Shown: piece after piece, positions 13,646 to 25,600 of the stretch
Position numbering within the stretch: position 1 is the first letter of the stretch
Layout: every line of letters starts with the position of its first letter
DNA from: Burhinus oedicnemus
Taxonomy: Eukaryota; Chordata; Aves; Charadriiformes; Burhinidae
DNA: 64,000 nucleotides
Direction of reading: 5' to 3'
NCBI GenBank assembly: GCA_008921705.1
Contig: VFFE01007738.1
Span: forward strand, 2,039,732-2,103,731
Notes under the pieces: model-generated
What the model saw: only the letters and a program-made list of their open reading frames with translations
Database searches by the model: none
What the model was told of the DNA's origin: nothing
Translations under genes and position numbers: made by a program

Positions 13646-13664
13646 TTTTTTTTTTTTTTTTTTT
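13646..13664 (+). repeat. T-tract in the ELL2 3' UTR (A-run in the transcript)
   Basis: Nineteen consecutive T on the plus strand are transcribed as an A-run inside the ELL2 3' UTR. Confidence 0.95.
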
Positions 13665-13953
13665 CCTCCATCACGCATGCTCACACCCACACACTCTTGC
13701 ACACACACAGTACAAGCACACACTTCCAGACTCCAGTAGGCCACAAAGTGCTTCCCAGCTGCCTCGGCAAAGTGGGAAGCAGTGTAGCTAATAATTTAAC
13801 CACACTGAATATACACAAGCAAACATCTTAAGGCAACCATTGCAATGGGGGGTTTAAGTTGCAGGGGTGAGTGTCTGTTGTAACAAAATGGGCTGTATAC
13901 AGCACCTATACTTGCCTCTTTAACCCTCCAAAACAATGTGATTTTTTTTTTTT

Positions 13954-13959
13954 TTTATT
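13954..13959 (-). terminator. Possible proximal poly(A) signal within an A-run
   Basis: AATAAA on the ELL2 strand is followed directly by about 15 genomic A residues (T-tract at 13941-13956 on the plus strand). It could give a short 3' UTR of about 0.4 kb. The A-run also makes it a likely site of oligo-dT mispriming, so cDNA ends here would be ambiguous. Confidence 0.3.
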
Positions 13960-14320
13960 TTGTGCAAATTTCTAAACCTTCTACCATTTAAGGCAAAGAG
14001 TTTGCATTAACAAGAAAGGTCAGAAAACAGCCTTATATTTGTCCAAAAGCATTTCAATTTGCTACAATATTTTCTTAAAATGTGCACAACTTCTCAGTAG
14101 ACATACTGGGTCCCCAGCAGCTACCGATAAAATTATTTCAATGGACAAACATAAGTCTTGAAGGAAAGAAGGGACCAGAAAAAGCAGCTTCAAATATGCA
14201 TATAAGCAACATCAACAACAACAAAAGTAGTTAACTTAAGTTTGCTAATACTGAAACTTCTGTAATGCAAAAGTTCAATACTAATTTTCAGAATCTTAGA
14301 GTAACTAATCTTAAGTTTTA

Positions 14321-14329
14321 AATAAATAA
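14321..14329 (-). promoter_or_regulatory. AU-rich element nonamer in the ELL2 3' UTR
   Basis: The ELL2-strand sequence TTATTTATT starts 39 nt after the stop codon and matches the UUAUUUA(U/A)(U/A) core bound by ZFP36- and ELAVL-type proteins. One copy inside an AU-rich surround is suggestive of mRNA-stability control, not proof. Confidence 0.5.
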
Positions 14330-14367
14330 GCTTCAGTTCATTCACACGTCCTGGTCGACGCAGAAGA

Positions 14368-14484
14368 CTAGTGCCATGACTCTGCTTGCTGTTGGTCAAA
14401 TTCCCCTATTAGTCTCTTAATATGAGACAGCTTGTTGTGGAGATATTCGCATCTATACTTCTCTTCATAGTAGTTCGGGCTAGA
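14368..14484 (-). CDS. ELL2: ELL2 coding exon 12, C-terminus (residues 597-634) and stop
   Basis: This exon encodes [20 protein letters not shown], then [18 protein letters not shown] and TAG at 14370-14368. It closes the occludin/ELL domain. Only the last residue and a few others differ from human (human ends ESWS). The acceptor is 'aacttttacag|TCTAGC'. The exon continues into the 3' UTR. Confidence 0.97.
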   Translation of the reverse strand, partial: SSPNYYEEKYRCEYLHNKLSHIKRLIGEFDQQQAESWH

Positions 14485-17400
14485 CTGTAAAGTTAAGACA
14501 AAAAGAAAATTAGGGCATGAAAACATTTCTGCAGAGTTTGATATTTCACGTCCTTTGCTTAAAAATAGCCCTTGAGCCAGTCTCAGTGATTACTACCTCC
14601 CACAAATCTGGTGTTACACATACCTGTTTTAACTTTTGATACTCTTCTAAGATTTCTTCATGAAGAATCTTCAAGAAAAAAAAAAAAACAAACATGAAGA
14701 CAATATGAAGAACATTTCACTACTACCAGAAAATGCAAATTTGTGTAAAACCCTAAAAATACACTGAGTTTTACTCAAGATATTTTCTTCTCCACGAGCC
14801 ACCGCTCTCCTGCATTGTAAAAATAAACACCCAATGCCCCGTATCACCCAAGATCTGCAACTAAACCTGTAAATAGGCAGCAAAAGGAGCATGTATTTGA
14901 AGATTCCCTTTGAGAAGTCACACACGCTGCTGTGCGACCACAGACAGCTCAAACAAGTGGAGTTTGAGGGCTGAACAACATTTTGCAGGGTTTTGTCAAG
15001 CTTCAAGAATCAGAGCTAGCCCAGGCAGGGTCTGCGCATGTATGCAAATTTTGCAAGGTTTCCCTTTGTCTGATTGAGCAGTACCAGGGATTTTAAAATA
15101 CTCGTTCTGCTCACAAATACATTTGCAATCTGCCCAAAAACTAAATAAAAGCCAACCAAAAATCCTCAGCATGCACACGGAATTAAAGAATTCCGATAGT
15201 GACCATGTGGCATTTTTAACTCCAAATCAGAAAAGTCCAGGCTGGAAAGCCAGGATACCAGGTTTTTAACACCTTTCTCTGCTAAAATTGTAGCTAGGAT
15301 CAGCCACCTGGAAGATGAGTAAGCTGTGGCTGTAGGTTTAGTTTAGGGTATAAAACCTTGGGAAATAGAGGGTCAGGAAAGCTTTAGGATTATGGCTGCA
15401 GGCTTCCACGTGCTTCTGATCTTCTCCCCCATCTGCGCAGCACTCCCTCACCTCACCAGGATGCTGAGGCTGGCAGCAAAGCCTGAGCCAGTCTGGTAAT
15501 TCCAGCTATGTGACCAGTTACTCAGTCTCAGACACTGAACCTGGCAAGTCTTTTAAAACAACATCAGGATAATTTAATAGATAAATATACTGAAGATTCT
15601 GCCTGTGCTGAAAATGTGGAGTTTTGGAAGGGACAGGAGAGAGATGAAAGGCAGTCTTCACAGTTTTATCCTTCTTTACCTGGTATTCTTTGGACCCTGG
15701 AGAAAGAAGTTTCCGCTGTGCATCAAGCTTCGTGAATCTCCTGGTGATGCGCTCTATCCGAGCATGCAAGTTCCTGTATTCATCATACTCTGCATTGAAG
15801 TCATCTTTGTAACTCTGGCGTTGCTCATATGAGACTATAGCTATGTATTTTCTAGTGAAAAAATAAGTACACATGCAATTTTACACCAAGGACACAGTGA
15901 GTATCAAGCATAGACACCCAAGCTTTAACTCAGCTAACTATGTGACTGACTGCTTCTACATAAAAGCACATTTGCTCCGAGAGAATGTATTTAGGTAGTT
16001 ATAGAAATCTACCATATTTTTGGGACTATTATTTGCTAATATTTTACCTTTTAGAGTTTTTATTCAAAAGCTGCGTAAAGAAAGTGTAGCATCCTTAGAA
16101 AACATTAGCAATCATTTAAATATAGAAGGACCAATAAATGCATCAGCTTCAGTGAGAGAAGAGAAACTGCTAGGTTGTAATGAAGGGACAGATTAATTAA
16201 GTTATATTTACTTTTCAAAGTTCATTTTCATTACATTTTTGGAAGGGACTGCATTTATGGAGTTGGATCCAGTTAGGTTTTTGGCTACGTTTGTGCCTAT
16301 CTAACAGCAAAGCATAATAATAAAATATTATTTTAGTGAACACCAGTTCCATTGCTGTCCATTCAACTAAGGCACTTGCAATACAGCAACAAAAACAACC
16401 CTGCAGAGAAGTCTGAAATAAAAACCAACCCCATCACATCACCTCCTAAGGAGGCAAAAACCCATAAACAACGCCACTGATGTGATTGAAACTTTCTCCA
16501 TTCCCCTGTCCCTCAAATCAACATGACCAGATTTAACAAGCTCATTATACAAATCCAAGATGAAGTGGCAATGCGAGTAGTAGATACCGTTTCCCACCGC
16601 CCACATACCAATGCTTCCGGTCCTCCTAGCCTAAAGACCTGGTTGTCTTTGGATGACACAGGCAGCTCCACATGGGGGCGAACCCTTCAAATCATCCTTA
16701 GATTAATTCTAACAAGCAGTAAAAATTTTTGAAAGTCTGTACCAACACAGACGACAACTGTTGTCAGCAATGTATCCCAAGCCAGATGCAGCTGATCAGA
16801 GCGCTAGGCAGTTTTCAAAAGAAAACTAGAGATACCCTTCAACATTTTGGGAGGCACCTGTGAAGTGGTGGTGTGGAGTGCTGGCTTATGCACAGTAACA
16901 TCTCACAGGACAAGAGCTCAGCAAAGCACTCGCAATGTAAGTGTGTGGAGAGGGAAGAAACGAGAATAGAAGTGGGCAGAAATGTCAATCTGTTCTGTTT
17001 TTCTAGCTTTTGCTTAAACTTTGCTTAGAAAGCTTGAGTTCCTTTACTCTCATAATCTTTACATTAAGATGGAAAGTATCTTCATGCTAAAGCTGTGATT
17101 ATACTCATGTAGCACTTAAGAGACAGGAAGAGAAGCTGGAATAAACTACCAAAGTCCTTTAAACTGGATCAGATTGCAGGTGCTCTCAGGTTTCAATCTT
17201 TCCGTAATGATCAGGCAGATGTCTGAAACAGAGTGACCTAATTTTTTTCCAGGACACCATGGCCAGTAGATGATCTGTGAGATTGTTCCAGAGGTTGCTC
17301 CTTTCACAGAGAATTCTTCCTTAAAGTTTTTAATCCCAACCAGAACTAAACCAACCTTCATGAAATCTTGCATGAAGGCTTTTGTCTTTTTGGTTTTTTT

Positions 17401-19579
17401 AACTTTTAGCAATGGCTATTGGCATCCAACTTTAATATTAGATTACATCAAATAACCACACATTTTATTCCCCAGTATCACTGCCCTCAGGTCACTGGGA
17501 AGCAGATATTGAAGAGCTGAATCTGTTTTCAGCCAGCAGAGGCTGGGAATTAAATGTGGGTTTGAGTTCTCAGCCTAACACACAAAGCACTAAACTGCTT
17601 CCCTGCAGGGCCAGCCTTACTTTCAGTCTTTCCACGGAGCATCCCTTACTGTATTAAACACGACGCAGGGTGCTCCCATGCCATCTGCTTTAATGCAGAC
17701 GGAAGATGCACCAAAGTTCAGGCCTGACCTCCCTTGATGACGCTACTCCTCTGACAGAAGCTGGTGGACCTGGCAATTAGCAGCGTTTTAACAGACTTCT
17801 CCCTCCCCTTCTGCACTGCAAATACGACAAGGGGGGCCAGTACCACTCACACTGCGCAACTGCACTGCTGGGAAGTGTCAGGCTCATCCTGGCTTTACCT
17901 ACCATGATGCTCATTTCAGCTCTGAGCACTGAAGGGCCATCAAAACCTTCTCAAATTCATCCTTCCAACTAAGGGAAAAGCTTTAGATTGCTCCCCACTG
18001 TGCCCACCCCACCCCCACCCCCTCCCAAAAGGCATTTTTTTTTCAGAAATTCAGGTTGCACCGACCAAGTTACTCCAGTTATTCCACTGCAGCCACCTTC
18101 CAACTTCCATATTTCTTAAAAAAAAGGCCACCAATAGAACAGTGGTGAAAAAGTCTAGACACTGGGCATTTGCAGAAGCTATTTCTCTGTTTTACAACAG
18201 TAAAGAAAAATCCTCCTGATAGAAGTTTTAATAGTTGAAAAAAGTATTTAGGCAACCAAATGATTCTGTTAGTAGAGCTAGTTCATTTTAAAGCAAGTTC
18301 TTCAATACTTGTCATGGATGAAAAACTTTTTTATATAGCCGGTAAATTTTAACTTTTGGGAATGTTAATTTGATGTGTGACAGCTTGTTGAGGAGCTACA
18401 ACTAAGTTTAGTGGGAAGTCCTTTTGTAATTTTATAGACTGCAATATGCCAGTCATTGCAGATATGTAATATTTCATATGCAAGTTTAATGCATTTTTAT
18501 CTTGGTTTGTAGTCAAAATTGAGCAGCTAAAATTTAAAATGTGAATCAAGGTTTTTCTATTTTCTCTAGCTCTTTGGTCTGCAATTCTAAGGTGAAATTG
18601 GATATTCTGCTGCAGCTTCAACTTAGTCAGTGGCCACTTTAGATCAAAGCTTTAGAAATAACTTTGATTGTTAACTCCTGTTAGCTCATATATAGGCTTT
18701 GTAATGCTGGACTTTAAATCTGCTATCTTCCCTCCCCACCTTTCCAGCTTGGATACAGTAAGCAGTGAAAACAGAGGAAAGATGTTCAAATTTATGCGTT
18801 CAGTATTTTAGTGTTCAGCTTTCCTCCTGTATTGCCTCACTTCTAAAAAGAAAATAGCGCACGTTCATACTCCTTTTTATTGTGTTCTTGAAGAAGAATG
18901 AAATTAAATGTTTTAAATCTTCTTCTAAAGTATATTAAAAGTTCTTTTTAACACTTCCTTTTCCCCTGCAATAATTAAGGGACAACCTCAGAGTTTAAAA
19001 CTTGCAGGTACTCAAAATACAGCGGTTGGACGACTTAAAGGAACTTGTCATCATTTTAAAATTACATGTTGGCAAATTTTCAGTTTTGTAGCTAAATGAG
19101 AGTTTTTATAGGTGATTTTTCAGCTGCTTCAATGAGTGGCAAGGGACTTAATCATTGCTTTACTCACATGAAGTAGTCCGGTTGTTCACTTGTTGATGAA
19201 GGAGACTCTGTGGAGGCAGTGCAAGTTTCTTTAACTCCTACAGAAAAGCAGAATTTTGATACTTGCAATAAACAGATTTTTAATATAGCCAAACAATACC
19301 AACCTGAGGGGCTTGAAAAAATCCTTTAGAGTTTTATTCTCACAGTAAGTTACTTGGAATAAGCTCTATAAGCTAGTAATAGGGCTCGCATGACCTCTTC
19401 CACAGTAGGCAGCACCAGGGTTTAAAAAGAAGGCACAGCTACTTTATTCTACAGGTTCTGCACTACCGCAGTATTAAAGTGAGGTCAGCTTTTTCTCATT
19501 TGAAGACACGATGTGGCATCTGCACAGCAATTCAAGTTATGCAGCAACAGAAGTAGCTACACAATCAAGATAGCTTGAA

Positions 19580-19611
<32 letters not shown>

Positions 19612-22600
19612 CAACATCCAGGTTCCAGTGACAAATAGAGTAGAAAGCTGAAGCTCTTTTCATGCCATGTTTTTATCCCTCCTTCCCTGCCAATTACAGA
19701 TACCCAAAGTTAGATTTAATTTCATCACTCTTCTAAGCAGGAAAGTCAATAGCACTGTATATGGGTTACTGGCATTCAGGCTTCAATAACCTGCAACAAA
19801 GACTTGCTCCTCATTAACATGGCAATACTGGGTTTGAAAGTTATTTGCACTTGTAAATTGCTCTTTTACTCTTTTAAATGGCATTATGAAAGCACAGTAC
19901 ACTTAATCTCTAATCCCTGTTTTTAAAGGAATATTTCATGAGCCCCCTATCTTTTGATAAATAAGAAAAATAGCTGCCATAAGGAAAATTTAGCTGCAAC
20001 AGGAAGGAATGCTCAGTATCTTGGTAATCTCTCTCTGCTTTTTATTTGGGGTTTTGTGGCAACCTTAAAAGACACACAACCCTTTGTATTCATTATTATC
20101 TTACAATGCAACTGTTTAAACATGGTATTTCTAATAAAGCTCAGTCATTCTTGCCAATCTCTAAGCTATCTGAGCTTTACATCATGGGGAGAGAAAAGAG
20201 CTATCATGCAATGTTCTACTTGATTCTTTCACTTTTAATATTAAAATTATTACATGGTATATAGCAGGAGTATAAAAAGAAGTGTAAAAGTGGAAACAAA
20301 ATTTGAGAGAAATGCAAACAGTAATATCAATAGTCACAGTATGTACAATACAACTTATGTGAACAGTTTTGCTGCGAGCATTTAATTTCCAAAAATTCAT
20401 GTGCATTTTTTGACATGGCTCAGCCCATTTGAAAGCTTCAGTGTAAGCATCAACTTGAAATGTAGTACAGACTTCTCCTTCCCTAACTGTTCAGAATTTT
20501 GTTACTGTCTTCCAGAGAAAGATGCTCACATGTTTATAAATTCAAGCATGAATATTTTCAAAGCAATCCCAAGCCATGTGGGCACTGTGCAGTATGTCCA
20601 GTGTAAATGTGAAGAGACCACCTCGAAAGACCCTTACCTACAAGTTATAACAACACTTCAAAGACGCCCCCCCCACCTGCATACCCAAAAGATGCCTCCA
20701 GGCTGTGACAGAAAAGGGATGAACCTGACATCTAATTTGCGAGTCAAACCTCTGAAATGAGACAACACGCAGATTTAACAAAGGGACTGAACTCTGCCCT
20801 GTTTTGTGTGTGTATGTGTGTTAAGAACTCAAGTATTCTTTGTGCATTTCTATTTAGCTTTGCAATGCCATTTTAAGTGTGTAACAACTTCAAAAGATGC
20901 AGAGATGCACGTTCTGGAGCTAGGATGGAGAGAAGCTCACACCACAGTTCAAACCAAAACTCCAGTAAAACACGTACCAGTTTGTGTAGGTTTTAGATTT
21001 TTCCACGAAAAGGCTGAGTTCAATGAACCTTGTGTTGTGATACACCATGAGATACATTTATGTCTGATCTATGCATTTCAGTAAACTAGTATGCAACAAG
21101 TATATGTGACAGGTTTTTATTTTCAGCATGTAGACTTTAAAACTTGCTGTTGGAAAATGTAGAGTAAGTTTCAGTAAACTGTCAGTTTACTGGAAATGAA
21201 GCAAAAAAAAAAAAATCCATTCCTTGTGTTTTTCTAGTACCTAGCTCTTCCCTGTAACCAGTTTCTGTTCAATGGCAATCCATTTAAGATTTCTCTAATG
21301 ACTTTTGTACTACAGAGTGAGAATTCTTAAAAATGAACCTAATTTTAGCTAAGGTTCCTGCAGAACAAGTCCAGCTTCTGGTTCTTGTGGGTTGTGGGGT
21401 TTTTTTCTAAACTAACAGTTACAATGTAATGCAATGGCAGAAAAACAATACGATTCTTCATGACCATAAAGCAGGGATAATGGGCAAGGCAATTAATTAA
21501 TACACAGCAAGCAAAAAAAATACACCATTCGCGTTTCCAGTCCCTGGTTTTACTGGCTTCTTTCCACTAGGGTTACCCATATAGTAGTTAGGAAAAGCAG
21601 TGTATTAATACCTTCACCTGAATCGGAGCAGGAGGGTTTTTTCAGCTTGGTAGTTTCTTCTTTTCTAAGGTCTTTCCCCTCCCCGCTCACACTCGTAGTG
21701 TCCTGTGTTTTGCTTTCATCCTTCTCCTTAAGTTCTTTTACGTTCTTGGGCTTTTGGTGCAACACCGCATGCTTCTTGCCTGCGGACCTGGGAGGCTCCA
21801 CCTGCACCACGGCAGGCACTGGGATTCCCAAAGGAGTCCGAGAGGTATATTTTTGTTGCTGGTCCTCATAGATGCTACTGCTATTTTGACTGAAGCTGTC
21901 CACTGGCAGGTCTTGTGTCCCCCGCCCCTCAGGGGTGCTGGGGGAGCTGGAGCTGACAGTTTGAGGAGGGTTGCTGGTGGGAGGGAGTGTGGGAGGCAGC
22001 AGCAGAGGAGCAGGAGTAGCAGCGGCTGGGGCGGGGGGAGGCGGCGGAGGGGCGGCAGCGGCTTTCTCCCTGGAGGCTGGCAAGGGGCCACTGAAGGATG
22101 GCTGGACTCGACTGGTCAGGTGAGATATCCTCTGCTTTTTGCTCATCAGAGGATCAATAAAATCAGAATTCAAAAGCCGTTTCTGAAATAATAATTTAAA
22201 AAAAAATTTTGAAAATTAGCAGAATTAAGTTTTGCTCCCATTCTGAAAAAGCAGCATTTCTGAACAGGCAATTGTTGAAAACATACCTTTCTTATCTAAA
22301 AATAGCTGTCAAACAAGGAAGTATTGCAGCTTAAACATACACGGTTTATTTCATTCTTAGTTTCCAATCTTATGATTCAGCGAGTTTTTCTTCAAATCTA
22401 CAGCTAAAAGGCTTTGGGAGAAATACGCAGCTCTATCAAAGGCTTCACCAAAATGAAATCATCAGGTCAGTATTGTTTAGGTACCAGTTTCAGCTCGGAC
22501 ATACTGGGTGAAAAGTCAGCTTTTGCTGTCACACAGCCACACAATTTACTAAAGCAGCCCCGAGAAGCACAGAGCAGTGTGCTTATCAGAGCACAAGAAG

Positions 22601-25600
22601 TGCGAGGTTGGTAAGAGTAAATAAAAACCCCAGTTTTGCTACAGATGTTGTTCCAGCTGATCTCCAGCTGAAATGATGGTTCACATCCTCCTCTCTAGCA
22701 AACATACATTGCTCACATTGACGTACAAGTGGCAGCTTGGACCAGGAGTGCCAGGCAGGGCTCTGTGCCACCCTGTTGAAATAAATCCAGATTCTGTGTG
22801 TACAGAGGCGGGTCCCTGGGACCTGCACCATTTCACTCTCTGACTGGAAGAAAGTTAGGGAAAAACAGATGTGTGCCCTCCCTCACCTATTTAAATGTAA
22901 ATATCTCAGACTTTCCAGTTTATCGCTGTACACACACAAGCTCTCACGTTCTTCAGATTTCAATTGCATTTGCTGACATGCAGTTTCAGTCACAGAAAGC
23001 ATCAAACTTTTCCTTGAAGCAATGCCTTTTATTCAGAGTTTCCCAAGCTTCTTCTAAAAGGGTTTGCATGGTCCTCTTGTATTGATAAGAACACAGGACG
23101 TGCATTTTAAGTCTGAACAGGCTGGGGGAGGCAGACGTACTACCTGCTGGTTCAGATCTGCTTTCCACACCTGGGCTACACTGAATCAAAATGGGTGCTT
23201 AAATGATGCCTATAAGGAAAAAATAAAAGTATTCCTCCAAGTGGATCACTACTGTAATTTGTCCTTATTCTAGACTTTCCTAAGCTTTATACTTAAACAG
23301 TAGCACAAGGATGTTCGTGCATATTTTATGTATTGTAACTACCATACCACATGTAACAAAAATGTATAGGTATCTTGTCTTTAGAAGACCCTCCTACACA
23401 CCAAGATAAACAAGTTACATGGCAATACAAAACAGTTTTAAGTATGTAACCAGAAAGTACAGGGCTGTGTAACAATAATGGGTAACCAAGAAGTTCAGCA
23501 GGCAAATTTAAACTCTACAGGGGAGTTTAGGTTTCTGCAAGGTCAATGTGGTATGGGTTGACAGTTACGACTAAGGCCACTGTGCTGGCTGTTCAAACAC
23601 AACAAGGGTGGTCTCTGTCAGAAATCTAGGCGTATTTACAAAATAGTGAGTAGACAGGAATTGTTTATTTTTCTGAATATTTTAATAAACATTCTGAAAT
23701 AAAGAACACTAAATATAGCAGCCCTTAAGCTACATGACCATAAGTTTTTTGCAGTCTCAACAGTGCAACCATCATTAAAAAAAAATACAATAATCCAATT
23801 AGAAATAAATGCTTCAGGTTTTTATGTGTTAAAGGTAATATTAGTGCTTCACATCACAGCTTTTACACCCATATAAAATGTGACAAATCTTAATACACTG
23901 TAAATAGCATTAAAGAAAAAAAAAACAACAACAAAATACCTGAGCAGTTGATGGAGCATCTTTATTAGAAGTCACAGGAGATTCCAAATCACTGCTGCTG
24001 GTGGCATTCTGAGATGACTTTAATTTTCTGTAAGGATGATCCAACATTTCAGGTTACAAGGCAAAAATGTCTATGTCAGAGTTCTTTCATTATAGGGAAG
24101 ACAGACATTCATTTCCCAGAGAAAGTTCTTTAAATGGCTATTTTCCTTCCCCTAGAGACTGAACTTACCTAGAAAGTATTAACTCCAATGACTGTTTATC
24201 TATTTCACTGTATCCAGGCCAATCTTTCTGAATTTCTTTAAATACATAATCCTTCAGAGTGTAAGAATTATCCTTTGGGTTCAGGTTGGCTACCTACAGG
24301 CAGACATTTAAGAAAGTAAGTGTTCATTATACCTAAATGCAAACTACAGAAATAAGATTGGCACTGCAAAAAAACCCCAAACATCAGTTTCCAGGTTTTT
24401 CAGATACGAAGATCAAAGCAGCTCTCATGTAATGAGCACCAATTTTAAAAAAATTTGGTCAGTTTGGGCTGTAGAAAATCCCAAACTCCTGTAGGTGAGT
24501 ATGAAATGCACTCTATGAAAACCTCTCTCCGCACCATGTATCTGTTTTTTTTGTCTTTAATACAGCACTGAGAATCAAGGCAAACTATTCCAAAAATTTA
24601 TATCTTCACTGCATGGAATACGTTGAGACACCTAGTCTTTCTTTTTTTTAATTTTTCTTTTTTAAGAACTGAAGAACACTATCTCCACATACAAATTCAG
24701 ATTTGTTCAACTGAAGGAGGACACTTGCTGTTCTTTTCTTTTACACAGCTATACTGGAATGGCAGAGCACAGACTGTGCCTCGAAGAATGCATGTTTCCC
24801 ATCATCACATTAACCACCACAGTACATCATCATTTGTCTTGACAAACAGAATTGCTTTTCTTTCACAAGTGCCTGAGCCACAAGAAACTACAGCTTTCTA
24901 TTGAACAGTCATATGTGATAACCTACCTGGCACTGAACTACTTTTAGTATAAAGATGAATTATTCATATATCCCATTAGTTCTAAGCTGTATCAAAGTTT
25001 CACCAATTGGGGAAAAAAAGTAACTGTACTCATATCTAACAAGCTCTGGCTTGTATCAGCAATAGTGTGGCCAGCAGGACTAAGGCAGTGATCGTCCCCC
25101 TGTCCTTGGCACTGGTGAGGCCCCACCTTGAATACTGTGTTCAGTTCTGGGCCCCTCCCCACAAGAAAGACATTGAGGTGCTGGAGCGTGTCCAGAGAAG
25201 GGCAACGAAGCTGGTGAGGGGTCTGGAGCACAAGTCTTGTGAGGAGCAGCTGAGGGAACTGGGGTGGTTTAGTCTGGAGAAAAGGAGGCTGAGGGGAGAC
25301 CTTCTCGCTCTCTACAACCACCTGAGAGGAGGGTGTAGTGAGGTGGGGGTTGGTCTCTTCTCCCAGGTAACAAGCGACAGGACAAGAGGAAATGGCCTCA
25401 AGTTGCGCCAGGGGAAGTTTAGGATGGATATTTAGAAAAATTTCTTCCCAGAAAGGGTTGTCAAGCATTGGAAAAGGCTGCCCAGGGAAGTGGTGAAATC
25501 GCCATCCCTGGAGCTATTTAAAAGACAGGTAGACGTACTGCTGAGGGACATGGTTTAGTGGTGGTTTGGGCAGTGTTAGGTTGATGGTTGGACTCGATGA

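Larger units (their letters stand above)
11189..14367 (-). other. ELL2: ELL2 3' untranslated region
   Basis: About 3.2 kb lies between the stop codon and the distal poly(A) signal, a usual length for this gene. It is AU-rich in its first half. It holds an AU-rich-element nonamer at 14329-14321, an A-run copied from the T-tract at 13646-13664, and a second A-run containing AATAAA at 13959-13954. No interspersed repeat is recognised inside. Open frames on the plus strand here (such as 12329-12730) are incidental. Confidence 0.85.
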
